From Brachybacterium equifaecis (GTDB lineage Bacteria; Actinomycetota; Actinomycetes; Actinomycetales; Dermabacteraceae), in the NCBI RefSeq assembly GCF_023509525.1, contig NZ_JAKNCJ010000010.1, positions 1-64,000 of the forward strand: 64,000 bases of DNA. Reading direction: 5' to 3'. Positions 16,666-24,717 of the stretch are shown one piece after another. Under the pieces are notes generated by a model. The model searched no databases and was not told where the DNA came from. It worked only from the letters and a program-made list of their open reading frames with translations. Within the stretch, counting starts at the first letter, position 1. The number at the start of each line of letters is the position of its first letter. The position numbers were made by a program, and so were the translations under genes.

Positions 16666-17792
16666 GCGCCCGCTCCGGCGACGGTGCGCACAGCCGAGAT
16701 GATCCGCTCGAGGTCGTCGTCGCTGAGGCTCGGGTGCACGGGGAGGGACAGCACCTCGGCGGCGATCTGCTCGGTGACGGGCAGTTCGAGCGCGAGGCCG
16801 AAGGAGGGCAGGCGGTGCACGGGGGTCGGGTAGTAGACCCCGCAGCCCACCCGGTGCTCCTCGCGCAGGGCGGTCGCGAAGCGGTCCCGCTCGGCGCCCG
16901 CGGCGCCGAGCAGCCGGATCGTGTACTGGTGGTAGACGTGCTCGGCGCCCTCACGGACCACGGGGGTCGCGAGACCGTCGATGCCCGCGAGGCCGGCGTC
17001 CAGCCGCGCGGCGTTCTCGCGGCGCTGCGCGGTCCAGCCGTCGAGCTTCCCGAGCTGCACCCGGCCGATGGCGGCGTGGATGTCCGTCATGCGGTTGTTG
17101 AAGCCGGCGATCTCGTTGGCGTACTGGACCTCCATGCCCTGGTTGCGCAGCAGGCGCACCTGGCGGGCCGTCTCGGCGTCCCGGCAGGAGACCATGCCGC
17201 CCTCGCCGCTGGTCATGTTCTTCGTCGGGTAGAGGGAGAACATCCCGAACGCGCCGAAGGTGCCGACCTGCTGGCCCTTCCAGGTGGCCGCGTGCGCCTG
17301 CGCGGCGTCCTCGGCGACCCAGAGCCCGCGGCGCTGCGCGAGCTCCATGATGCGGTCCATCTCGGCGGGGTGGCCGTACAGGTGCACGGGCTGGATGCCG
17401 ACGGTGCGCTCGGTGATCGCGGCCTCGATCGCTCCGGGGTCGATGCAGAAGGTCTCCGGGTCGATGTCCACGAAGACGGGAGTCGCGCCCGTGATGGCGA
17501 CGGAGTTCGCGGTCGCGGCGAAGGTGAAGGAGGGCACGATGACCTCGTCCCCCGGTCCGAGGCCGAGAGCGAGCATCCCCAGATGCTGGCCCGAGGTGCC
17601 GGAGTTCACGGCGACGCACTCGAGGCCGCCGGCGAGGTGCGCGGAGAACTCGGACTCGAAGGCGGCGACCTCGGGCCCCTGCGCGACCATGCCGGTGGCC
17701 ATGACGCGATCCACCGCCTCGCGCTCCTCCTGGCCGATGATCGGCTTCGCGGCGGGGATCATGGGGAGCTGGTCCTGCTCGGCGGCGCTCAT
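16662..17792 (-). CDS. DegT/DnrJ/EryC1 aminotransferase (WbpE/WlbC type)
   Basis: A 376-residue PLP-dependent sugar aminotransferase. MIPAAKPIIGQEEREAV and VMATGMVAQGPEVAAFE are the family N-terminus; VNSGTSGQHLGMLALGLGPG and VDIDPETFCIDP are cofactor and substrate contacts; FSLYPTKNMTSGEGG contains the PLP lysine (about K191). It would transaminate the 3-keto sugar made by the oxidoreductase downstream, probably with glutamate as donor. The start at 17792 overlaps the acetyltransferase stop (ATGA). A longer upstream reading is just the shadow of that gene. The three enzymes form one coupled unit. Confidence 0.88.
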   Translation of the reverse strand: MSAAEQDQLPMIPAAKPIIGQEEREAVDRVMATGMVAQGPEVAAFESEFSAHLAGGLECVAVNSGTSGQHLGMLALGLGPGDEVIVPSFTFAATANSVAITGATPVFVDIDPETFCIDPGAIEAAITERTVGIQPVHLYGHPAEMDRIMELAQRRGLWVAEDAAQAHAATWKGQQVGTFGAFGMFSLYPTKNMTSGEGGMVSCRDAETARQVRLLRNQGMEVQYANEIAGFNNRMTDIHAAIGRVQLGKLDGWTAQRRENAARLDAGLAGIDGLATPVVREGAEHVYHQYTIRLLGAAGAERDRFATALREEHRVGCGVYYPTPVHRLPSFGLALELPVTEQIAAEVLSLPVHPSLSDDDLERIISAVRTVAGAGA

Positions 17793-18553
17793 GCGGTCGC
17801 TCCGTCCGTCGTGTCGTCCTGCTGGGGCTGGCCTGGATCCTGAGTCTCCCCCGCTGCGGCGAGCGGGGCGTCGGCGTACTGCCGCTGCGCGGCGGCGTCC
17901 TGGGCGAGGGCCAGCCCACCGGTCATGCGGTCCTCGACGTACCACTCCCCCGTCTCCGGGCACACCCAGGCGTCGGTGCCGTCGGAGGCGGGCTCGAGGG
18001 GGCGCCCCGCGCGACCGACCCAGGCGATGCGCCGGGCGGGGACTCCGGCGACGAGCGCGTGCGGGGGCACGTCGCGCGTGACGGTCGCGCCCGCGGCGAC
18101 CATCGCCCACGCGCCGATCGTGACCGGGGCGATGCACACGGCGCGGGCGCCGATGGAGGCGCCCTGCTCGCAGGTCACCCCCACGGGCTCCCAGTCGTGC
18201 GCGGACTTCGGGCTGAGGTCGCCGTTGACGGCGCGCGGGAAGTGATCGTTGGTGAAGACGACGGCGGGGCCGACGAAGACGCCCGCGGCGAGCCGGGCCG
18301 GCTCGTAGACCAGCGCGTAGTTCTGCACCTTGCAGCCGTCGCCCATCTCGACGCCGCTGCCGATGTAGGCGCCGCGTCCCACGATGCAGTCGCGGCCGAG
18401 GCGCGCGTCCTCGCGCACCTGAGCGAGATGCCAGATCGCGCTGCCCTCGCCGATGACAGCAGTGGGCGCCACATCGGCGCTGTCCACGATGCGCACGCCC
18501 TCGCGCTCAGGGGTCTCGTCGGCGCTGCTGCCGTCGGAGATCGTCTCGTTCAT
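17789..18553 (-). CDS. Hexapeptide-repeat N-acetyltransferase (WbpD/WlbB type)
   Basis: A 254-residue left-handed beta-helix acyltransferase. From about residue 20, hexapeptide turns run through VDSADVAPTAVIGEGSAIW, CIVGRGAYIGSGVEMGDGCK and TIGAWAMVAAGATVTRDVP, closing with HALVAGVPARRIAWVGRAG. FVGPAVVFTNDHFPRAV is the acceptor loop typical of 3-amino sugar acetyltransferases. The tail DAWVCPETGEWYVE also appears in such enzymes. It would acetylate the 3-amino group using acetyl-CoA. The start has a TAGGTT box 7 nt upstream, overlapping the purE stop, so the sugar operon can be transcribed separately from purKE. Confidence 0.86.
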   Translation of the reverse strand: MNETISDGSSADETPEREGVRIVDSADVAPTAVIGEGSAIWHLAQVREDARLGRDCIVGRGAYIGSGVEMGDGCKVQNYALVYEPARLAAGVFVGPAVVFTNDHFPRAVNGDLSPKSAHDWEPVGVTCEQGASIGARAVCIAPVTIGAWAMVAAGATVTRDVPPHALVAGVPARRIAWVGRAGRPLEPASDGTDAWVCPETGEWYVEDRMTGGLALAQDAAAQRQYADAPLAAAGETQDPGQPQQDDTTDGATA

Positions 18554-18560
18554 GAGCCCG

Positions 18561-18566
18561 AACCTA
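18561..18566 (-). promoter_or_regulatory. putative -10 box, leaderless start of the aminosugar operon
   Basis: TAGGTT, 7 nt before the ATG at 18553. Its TAG is the stop codon of purE, so the promoter is embedded in the end of that gene. Confidence 0.45.
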
Positions 18567-19133
18567 TCGCGCGAGGCCGGGAGCGCCGAGGGAGTCCCGC
18601 AGCGACGCGCCCTTGGCGTAGGCCATGTCTCGCAGCTCGCCCTGGAACTGCACCATCTTCTCGCGCAGCCGCACGCCCTCGGCGTCATCGGCGGCGCCGA
18701 GGATGCGCGCCGCGAGCAGGCCCGCGTTGCGGGCCCCGCCGATCGAGACCGTCGCGACCGGCACCCCGGCGGGCATCTGCACGATCGAGAGCAGGGAATC
18801 CATGCCGTCGAGGTGCTTCAGGGGCACGGGCACGCCGATGACCGGCAGCGGGGTGAGAGCGGCGAGCATCCCGGGCAGGTGGGCTGCGCCCCCGGCCCCG
18901 GCGATGATGACCCGCAGGCCCCGGCGGTCGGCCGAGCGGCCGAACTCGACCATGTCTTCGGGCATGCGGTGCGCCGAGACCACGTCGACCTCTGCACCGA
19001 TCCCGAACTCGGCGAGCGCCTCGTGCGCCGCGCGCATCGTCGGCCAGTCCGAGTCCGAGCCCATCACGATGGCGACGCGGGGGGCGGGCTCTGCCGTGCT
19101 GACGGCGGGATCAGGGCTCATGCGGGTGCTCAT
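18564..19133 (-). CDS. purE: N5-carboxyaminoimidazole ribonucleotide mutase
   Basis: A 189-residue PurE (class I). It converts N5-CAIR to CAIR in purine synthesis. [16 protein letters not shown] is the phosphate-binding start, [14 protein letters not shown] holds the catalytic His, and [20 protein letters not shown] plus [19 protein letters not shown] complete the site. An extension of about 18 residues precedes the conserved core, and a TTG- or ATG-free upstream reading leaves the ATG at 19133 as start, overlapping the purK stop by 4 bp. It works with purK, the ATP-dependent step just upstream. Confidence 0.96.
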   Translation of the reverse strand: MSTRMSPDPAVSTAEPAPRVAIVMGSDSDWPTMRAAHEALAEFGIGAEVDVVSAHRMPEDMVEFGRSADRRGLRVIIAGAGGAAHLPGMLAALTPLPVIGVPVPLKHLDGMDSLLSIVQMPAGVPVATVSIGGARNAGLLAARILGAADDAEGVRLREKMVQFQGELRDMAYAKGASLRDSLGAPGLAR

Positions 19134-20335
19134 GCGGAGGCTCCTTCGGTGGTCTCGGTCGCGGCGTCGCCGCCGCCGTTGATGAGGCGCTCGGCCCGGT
19201 GGGCCCGAGCGCGGAGGTCCTCGAGGTCCTCGCCGGCGACGCAGACGTGCCCGACCTTCCGGCCGGGGCGGACGTCCTTGCCGTACAGGTGGACCTTGAG
19301 GCCCCCGTCCTGCTCCATCGCGGCGCGCATGCCGCGGGCGAGATCGCTCTCCTGCCCGCCCAGCAGGTTCACCATCACCGCGTGCGGCGCGACGGGCGCG
19401 GTCGAGCCCAGCGGCAGATCTGCGACAGCGCGCAGGTGCTGCTCGAACTGCCCGGTGACCGCGGCGTCCATCGACCAGTGGCCGGTGTTGTGGGGGCGCA
19501 TGGCGAGCTCGTTGATGAGGATCTCGCCGTCCTCCGTCTCGAACAGCTCCACCGCGAGCATGCCGGTGACGTCCAGGTCCTCGGCGATGTGCAGTGCGAG
19601 CTGCTGGATCCGCTCCTGGTCAGCGGCATCGAGACCCGGCGCAGGGGCGACCACCTCGAAGCACACGCCGTCCCGCTGGGTCGACTGCACGACGGGGTAC
19701 GCGGCGCTCTCGCCGCCGGACCGGCGCGCGACCTGCGCCGACAGCTCCCGCGCGAAGGGGACGAGCTCCTCGAGCAGCAGCTCCGGGTGCAACTCCCACC
19801 AGTCGGCGACGTCCGCGCTCGAGGAGATGACGCGCACGCCGTGCCCGTCGTACCCGCCGCGGGGAGTCTTCGCGACGAGGCGGCCGCTCGTCTCGGCGGC
19901 GAGCGCGGCGTCGACCTCCTGCGGGCTCGCGGCGCGCCACCAGCGGGGGCAGGGGTGCCCGGCTGCACTCAGTCGCTCGCGCATCCTCAGCTTGTCCTGG
20001 GCGTGGACGAGGGCGGCGGGGCCGGGGCGCACGGCCGCGATGCCCTCGTCGAGGATGCTCTCGAGGATCTCGGCGGGCACGTGCTCGTGGTCGAAGGTGA
20101 GGACGTCCGCGGCCTCGGCGAGATCGCGCACGGCCGCGGGATCGTCATGGCGGCCGATCCGGACGGCGGCGGCGCCCTGCGCGGCGCTCTCGTCCGGAGC
20201 GGTCGCGAGCACCTCCACGGCGAGGCCCAGCTCGATGGCCGGGCCCAGCATCATGCGGGCGAGCTGGCCGCCTCCGATCACGCCGATGCGGCGCGCGGGG
20301 ACGGACGGGGAACAGGGGGTGGAGTCTGCCGGCAC
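19130..20335 (-). CDS. purK: N5-carboxyaminoimidazole ribonucleotide synthase
   Basis: A 401-residue ATP-grasp enzyme that makes N5-CAIR from AIR, bicarbonate and [22 protein letters not shown] is the N-terminal domain; [20 protein letters not shown] is the ATP-grasp glycine-rich loop; [20 protein letters not shown] is the conserved metal and substrate region. The GTG start at 20335 has TAGGAT 6 nt upstream and no ribosome-binding site, so purKE has its own leaderless promoter inside the 3' end of the histidine kinase gene, despite lying only 9 bp after it. Confidence 0.95.
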   Translation of the reverse strand: MPADSTPCSPSVPARRIGVIGGGQLARMMLGPAIELGLAVEVLATAPDESAAQGAAAVRIGRHDDPAAVRDLAEAADVLTFDHEHVPAEILESILDEGIAAVRPGPAALVHAQDKLRMRERLSAAGHPCPRWWRAASPQEVDAALAAETSGRLVAKTPRGGYDGHGVRVISSSADVADWWELHPELLLEELVPFARELSAQVARRSGGESAAYPVVQSTQRDGVCFEVVAPAPGLDAADQERIQQLALHIAEDLDVTGMLAVELFETEDGEILINELAMRPHNTGHWSMDAAVTGQFEQHLRAVADLPLGSTAPVAPHAVMVNLLGGQESDLARGMRAAMEQDGGLKVHLYGKDVRPGRKVGHVCVAGEDLEDLRARAHRAERLINGGGDAATETTEGASA

Positions 20336-20341
20336 GGTCCC

Positions 20342-20347
20342 ATCCTA
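20342..20347 (-). promoter_or_regulatory. putative -10 box, leaderless purKE transcript
   Basis: TAGGAT, 6 nt before the GTG at 20335. It overlaps the histidine kinase stop codon (TAG). Confidence 0.5.
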
Positions 20348-21727
20348 CGGAGCGCTGCGCCGGCGCGTGATGCCCGCGCCCGCGTGGGGGCCGCGCCCGC
20401 GCCGGCGCCTCGGCAGCACGGCGCCCTGGGGCAGGGAGCTGAAGGCGTCGTGGCGGTCGTCGGCGCTCGCGCTCTCATCCCCGGGCGCGGAGATCAGGAA
20501 CACCCCGAAGGTGGCGGGTCGCTCGTTCAGCAGCTCGAGGCGGCCGCCGTCGTCCTCCACCAGGGTGCGGGCCAGCGCCAGGCCCACCCCGGTGCCGGAG
20601 GAGGACCGGCCGGAGATCGCGCGCTCGAACACGCACTTGCCGAGCGCGGGGTCGATCCCGGGGCCCTCGTCGGAGACCTCCACGACGGTCGACTTCGCAT
20701 TGCGCCGCACCTTCACCTGCGTCCGGCCGCCGCCGTGGGCGAGGGAGTTCTCCACCAGCGTCGCGATCACCTGCGTCAGCGGGCCGCTGGATCCCCACAC
20801 GGCTGCGGAGCGCGGCACCTGGATGCGCAGCTCGCGACCGGCGGCGCGGAACGCCGGGGACCACTCCTCGCTCTGCTGCGTGAGGACGCTGCGCAGATCG
20901 ACGACGCCCGGAGTGCGCCGCTGGGAGGAGCGGGGAGCGTTGATGAGGTCGTGCACGACCTCGGTGAGGCGGTCGATCTGCTCGAGGGAGATCCGCGCCT
21001 CCTCGCGCACCCATTCCTCCGAGCTGGTCGCGAGGATCTCGTCCAGTCGCATGGAGAGCGCTGTCAGCGGCGTGCGCAGCTGGTGCGAGGCGTCCGAGGC
21101 GAGCCTGCTCTCCGCCTCGAGCCGCTCGGTGAGCATCGCGCCGGAGCGCGCGAGCTCCTCCGCGACCGTGTCGATCTCGGCGATCCCGCTCGGGCGCCAC
21201 TGGCCGCGGGCGCGGCCGCTGCCGAGCTCCTCGGCGCGGCGGGTGAGCCGCGCCAGGGGTGCGGCGATGCGCTGCGCCTGCCACAGCGCCACCGAGACGC
21301 CGATGGAGATGGCCGAGAGGCCGACGACCGCGATCAGCACCGCGGCGCTCGCGGTGTGCGCGCGCACCTCGGCCTCGGGCACGGCGACCACGATCAGCTG
21401 GCCGTAGCTGCCGCCGAGGGAGGCGAAGGTGCTCGTGTCACCGGGAGGGTCGCCGGCCGAGTAGGTGCTGCCCTGGTAGGTGACCTCGATGTACACGGTC
21501 AGATCGGACTGGCTGTCGACGATCTGCTGCAGGGCGATCTCGTCGATCGGGCGATCCGCCTGGAGGCGGCGGTCGGTGGCCACGCGCACCTCGTCGGCGA
21601 TGTCGGTGGCGCGGGAGATGAGGTTCTGCTGCACCTGGCCGAGCCAGGCGCTCGCGAGCGGGATTCCGAGCAGCAGCACGGCCAGGAGAACGGTGATGAC
21701 CGTCGCCTGGAGGACGCGTGCGCGCAC
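20345..21727 (-). CDS. Two-component sensor histidine kinase
   Basis: A 460-residue inner-membrane kinase. Helices lie at about 7-28 and 127-149, with a 100-residue outside sensor domain of no recognisable type between them. HAMP runs to about residue 205. The phospho-accepting His is H215 in SDASHQLRTPLTAL. The ATPase domain shows the N box (TLVENSLAHGGG), G1 (DEGPGIDP) and G2 (GTGVGLALARTLVEDDGG). The C-terminal 35 residues are rich in Arg and Gly. It starts 3 bp after the response regulator stop, so the pair is co-translated. The signal it detects is unknown. Confidence 0.9.
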   Translation of the reverse strand: MRARVLQATVITVLLAVLLLGIPLASAWLGQVQQNLISRATDIADEVRVATDRRLQADRPIDEIALQQIVDSQSDLTVYIEVTYQGSTYSAGDPPGDTSTFASLGGSYGQLIVVAVPEAEVRAHTASAAVLIAVVGLSAISIGVSVALWQAQRIAAPLARLTRRAEELGSGRARGQWRPSGIAEIDTVAEELARSGAMLTERLEAESRLASDASHQLRTPLTALSMRLDEILATSSEEWVREEARISLEQIDRLTEVVHDLINAPRSSQRRTPGVVDLRSVLTQQSEEWSPAFRAAGRELRIQVPRSAAVWGSSGPLTQVIATLVENSLAHGGGRTQVKVRRNAKSTVVEVSDEGPGIDPALGKCVFERAISGRSSSGTGVGLALARTLVEDDGGRLELLNERPATFGVFLISAPGDESASADDRHDAFSSLPQGAVLPRRRRGRGPHAGAGITRRRSAP

Positions 21728-21730
21728 CCG

Positions 21731-22426
21731 TCAGTTCCCCTCGCCCGTCTCGAAGCGGAAGCCGACGCCGCGCACGGTCGTGATGCGGCGGGGGTTGGTG
21801 GCGTCGTCGCCGAGCTTGCGGCGCAGCCAGGACACGTGCATGTCGAGCGTCTTGGTGGAGCCCCACCATTCGGCGCCCCACACCTCGCGCATGAGGTCAT
21901 CGCGCGTGACGACGCTGCCCGCCTCGCGCACGAGGACCGTCAGCAGGTCGTACTCCTTCGCCGAGAGGCTCAGCTCCTCGTCGTCGGCGTACGCGCGCCG
22001 GGCGGCGACATCGAGGGTGACGCCGTTGACCTCATAGGCGGTGGAGGACTCCTCCGCGACCTGCGCGCGCCGCAGCAGCGCGCGGATCCGGGCCTGCAGC
22101 TCCCCGAGCCGGAAGGGCTTGGTGACGTAGTCGTCGGCCCCCGCATCGAGCCCGACCACGGCGTCGACCTCGTCGGCCCGGGCCGTGAGGATGAGGATCG
22201 GGGACTCCAGTCCGCCCTTGCGCAGGCGGCGCGCGACCTCGAGGCCATCGAGATCCGGGAGCCCGAGATCCAGGATCACCACATCGATCGGATCGGCCCC
22301 GGCGGCGACGACCAGGGCCTCCATGCCGCGCGAGGCGCGGGTCACGGTGTAGCCCTCGCGGTCGAGCGCCCGGGAGAGAGGTTCGGCGATCGCGGAATCG
22401 TCTTCGACGAGCAGGAGTCTGGTCAC
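21731..22426 (-). CDS. OmpR-family response regulator
   Basis: A 231-residue regulator paired with the kinase downstream. The receiver domain has LLLVEDDSAIAEPL (acidic pocket), phospho-acceptor D53 in VVILDLGLPDLDG, and the lysine in DDYVTKPFRLGELQ. The winged-helix DNA-binding domain follows: LSLSAKEYDLLTVLVREAG, TLDMHVSWLRRKLGDD, ITTVRGVGFRFE. I place the start at the GTG at 22426, not the ATG three codons earlier, because that ATG overlaps a TAGGAT box sitting 7 nt before the GTG, the leaderless spacing used by its neighbours. Targets are unknown. Confidence 0.9.
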   Translation of the reverse strand: MTRLLLVEDDSAIAEPLSRALDREGYTVTRASRGMEALVVAAGADPIDVVILDLGLPDLDGLEVARRLRKGGLESPILILTARADEVDAVVGLDAGADDYVTKPFRLGELQARIRALLRRAQVAEESSTAYEVNGVTLDVAARRAYADDEELSLSAKEYDLLTVLVREAGSVVTRDDLMREVWGAEWWGSTKTLDMHVSWLRRKLGDDATNPRRITTVRGVGFRFETGEGN

Positions 22427-22433
22427 GCCCGTC

Positions 22434-22439
22434 ATCCTA
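22434..22439 (-). promoter_or_regulatory. putative -10 box, leaderless two-component operon
   Basis: TAGGAT, 7 nt before the GTG at 22426. An ATG at 22435-22433 overlaps the box itself, which argues against it as the start codon. Confidence 0.45.
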
Positions 22440-22477
22440 CGACCCGCCCCTTCGGAGGGTCCGACCGCGCAGCGGCC

Positions 22478-23668
22478 TCACAGCCCCATGTCGAGGGGCG
22501 CGAGCGTGCCGCGCTCGAGCACGACGCTGTCCACCGGGCCGATCCCGTGCAGCTCGATCTCGGCGCGCCTGGCCTCGCGGAAGCCGCCGGGCAGGGCGCG
22601 GGCGACTGCCTCCGCCGTCTCCGCATCGACCAGCACGGTCCCCTGCTCGGCGACGCTCTCCAGCCGCGCCGCGAGATTGACAGTCGGACCGAACACGTCG
22701 CCGTAGCGCGAGAACATCGATCCCCAGCACAGGCCGAGCCGCACCGGAGGGAGATCCGGATCCGCGGCGAGGGCCTCTGCGATGCTCACGGCGATCTGCG
22801 CGCCGTCCTCGGGCGTGTCGGCCAGGAACATGATCTCGTCGCCGACGGTCTTGACCACGCGGCCGCCGCCCACGGAGATGATGTCACGGCACAGCACCTC
22901 GAAGTGGCCGACGACATCCGCGAGCTCGGCCCCGCCGAGCGTGCGGGACAGGCGCGTGAACTGGACGAGGTCGGCGAAGCCCACGGCCCGGTGCAGGGGG
23001 AAGACCTCGTCATGGTGCCCGCTCTCCGAGGCCTGCAGCACCTCCGAGCCGGCGCGCGCCGCGTAGGCGGCGAGCTGGCGGCGGAACGTGTAGAGCACCT
23101 GGGTCTCGAGGGTCTCGAGCATCTGCGGGATCATCTCGAGCATGTGCTCGCGCGCGGCGGCGTCATCCATGCCGAGCGTCGACTTCGACTCGTCGACCAG
23201 CGCTTCGGTGATCCACATCGCGAGGCGGCCCATGTGGTAGCCGAGCCCGCGGGACATGCTGGTGAAGGCCCGCTCGGAGAGCGTGCCGTCCTCGACGATC
23301 GCCACGAGGTCGCCGATGGCGTAGGCGTCCTCCTCCGTGAAGACGACCGTGTCCTCGTCCACGGGCGTGAATCCGAGGGAGCGCCAGTAGGTCGCGACCA
23401 GCCGCTCGGGGATGCCCTGCTGCTCGGCGAGGTCGCGGCGCGAGAACTCGCGGGTGCCCTGGAGCAGGACGCGCTCGAGCGCGCCGACGCTGCGCCGCAC
23501 GGAGGCGAAGCGCCGGTTCAGCGAGGCGATGTCCTCAGCCTCGGAATCCTGCAGGGCGGTGCCGAAGGGGGCGAATCCGGGTGCCGGCTGCACGGGAACG
23601 GGATCAGAAGCGGGATCGCCGGAACCGGTCTGGTCGGGTTGCTGGGGTGCGCCGTGGGGGTCGGTCAC
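22478..23668 (-). CDS. Class III adenylate cyclase with N-terminal regulatory domain (Rv1264-like)
   Basis: A 396-residue soluble cyclase making cAMP from ATP. After a 45-residue Pro/Gln-rich start, residues about 48-215 form a helical domain like the pH-sensing regulatory part of mycobacterial Rv1264. The catalytic domain has metal-binding D233 (FADLVQF) and D277 (VGDEIMF), purine-specifying K273 and D324, and transition-state N331 and R335 (VNLAARL), so all required residues are present. The GTG start has GGAGA upstream at good spacing. It lies between birA and the two-component genes in a common actinobacterial order, with 42 bp before the regulator. Confidence 0.9.
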   Translation of the reverse strand: MTDPHGAPQQPDQTGSGDPASDPVPVQPAPGFAPFGTALQDSEAEDIASLNRRFASVRRSVGALERVLLQGTREFSRRDLAEQQGIPERLVATYWRSLGFTPVDEDTVVFTEEDAYAIGDLVAIVEDGTLSERAFTSMSRGLGYHMGRLAMWITEALVDESKSTLGMDDAAAREHMLEMIPQMLETLETQVLYTFRRQLAAYAARAGSEVLQASESGHHDEVFPLHRAVGFADLVQFTRLSRTLGGAELADVVGHFEVLCRDIISVGGGRVVKTVGDEIMFLADTPEDGAQIAVSIAEALAADPDLPPVRLGLCWGSMFSRYGDVFGPTVNLAARLESVAEQGTVLVDAETAEAVARALPGGFREARRAEIELHGIGPVDSVVLERGTLAPLDMGL

Positions 23669-23702
23669 TGGTTCGTCTCCTGCGGGGTCCGCGCTCGTCG
23701 TC

Positions 23703-24602
23703 TCATCCCTGCGCGTCGCGGCGAGCGCGCAGGGAGGTCTCATGGGGCTGGTGGTGCATGCGGGCGTGGCGGACATCGCCCACCGAGACCGCGCGCACGG
23801 CGCCATCGGGAAGGACCACGCACAGCCGCCCCTGGTGATCGATGCGAGCGGCCGTGCCCGAGTACGCGCCCTGGCCGCCGATCGCTCCCGGACCCTCGCC
23901 CGCGCCGAGAGGCTCGACTGTGACCGGGCGACCGGGTGTGATGCAGGCCTCACCATAGCGCGCCCACTGACCGCTGGCCAGCGCATCTCCCCCGCACTCC
24001 TCCAACTGGCGCAGCTCCGCCTCGATGCGCGCCGCCAGCAGTGCGGCCAGAACCTCTGCGTTCACCGGGGCGCCGACGAGCCCGTCCGGGCCGCTCAGCC
24101 ACGCCGCGCCCTCCACGGGCGCACCGCCCGGATCGCGCACGGGGCCGCGCAGATTGACCCCCACCCCGACCAGCAGTGCGTCGCCGTGCGCCTCGAGCAG
24201 GATTCCCGAGAGCTTGCGGCCCGCGGACGTGAGGACGTCGTTGGGCCACTTCAGCCCGAGGCCCGCCGCGGCGGAGCGCCCGTCGGCATCCTCCGCCCGC
24301 GCGCCGCGCAGCGCCGCGAGCACGCCGAGGCCCGTGACGAGCGAGCACCAGGATCGAGCCTCCAGGGGCAGGGCGGTGGGATGGACGAGCGTGAGCGCGA
24401 GCCCGTCGCCGGGCGGGGTGCTCCAGCGCCGCCCCAGCCGGCCGCGGCCGGACCGCTGGTCCGTGGTGGCGAGGGCGAACGCGGCGCCGCTCTTCCCGCC
24501 CTCGAGCGCTGCGCGCGCGGCGTCCTGCGTCGAGGAGACGGTGCCCAGCATCTGCACGGGCACCGCGCCCGCCCCTGCGGGATCGTCCTGCTCGAAGACC
24601 AT
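23703..24602 (-). CDS. birA: Biotin--[acetyl-CoA-carboxylase] ligase
   Basis: A 299-residue class I biotin protein ligase without the N-terminal DNA-binding domain, so not a repressor. SGRGRLGRRWSTPPGDG (52-68) is the biotin and ATP loop; GLGLKWPNDV carries the catalytic K118; LLVGVGVNLRGP follows in the core, and the C-terminal SH3-like cap contains DHQGRLCVVLPDG. It biotinylates the carboxylase alpha subunit encoded at 30962. I chose the ATG at 24602 because GGAAGGG lies 6 nt ahead; ATGs at 24608 and 24644 are possible. It is divergent from the carboxylase beta gene. Confidence 0.93.
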   Translation of the reverse strand: MVFEQDDPAGAGAVPVQMLGTVSSTQDAARAALEGGKSGAAFALATTDQRSGRGRLGRRWSTPPGDGLALTLVHPTALPLEARSWCSLVTGLGVLAALRGARAEDADGRSAAAGLGLKWPNDVLTSAGRKLSGILLEAHGDALLVGVGVNLRGPVRDPGGAPVEGAAWLSGPDGLVGAPVNAEVLAALLAARIEAELRQLEECGGDALASGQWARYGEACITPGRPVTVEPLGAGEGPGAIGGQGAYSGTAARIDHQGRLCVVLPDGAVRAVSVGDVRHARMHHQPHETSLRARRDAQG

Positions 24603-24675
24603 CCTCATCCCTTCCCGCCGGTTCCTCGCCGCGCCGCGCGGCACTCGCGCCCTGCGTGCGAGGGCCCCGATAGCG

Positions 24676-24681
24676 TAGTAT
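24676..24681 (+). promoter_or_regulatory. putative -10 box for the carboxyltransferase gene
   Basis: TAGTAT in the gap between divergent birA and the beta subunit gene. It leaves a leader of about 30 nt with AGGAGG 4 nt before the GTG at 24718, so this gene is not leaderless. Confidence 0.4.
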
Positions 24682-24717
24682 CCCCGTGTTCATCCGACGG
24701 TCCGTCCAGGAGGTCCC

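Noticed and set aside
19199-23923. Very long open frame (1574 codons) on the plus strand opposite purK, the kinase, the regulator and the cyclase
   Set aside because: It is a GC-rich antisense shadow: it spans several real genes, is low complexity and shows no domain.
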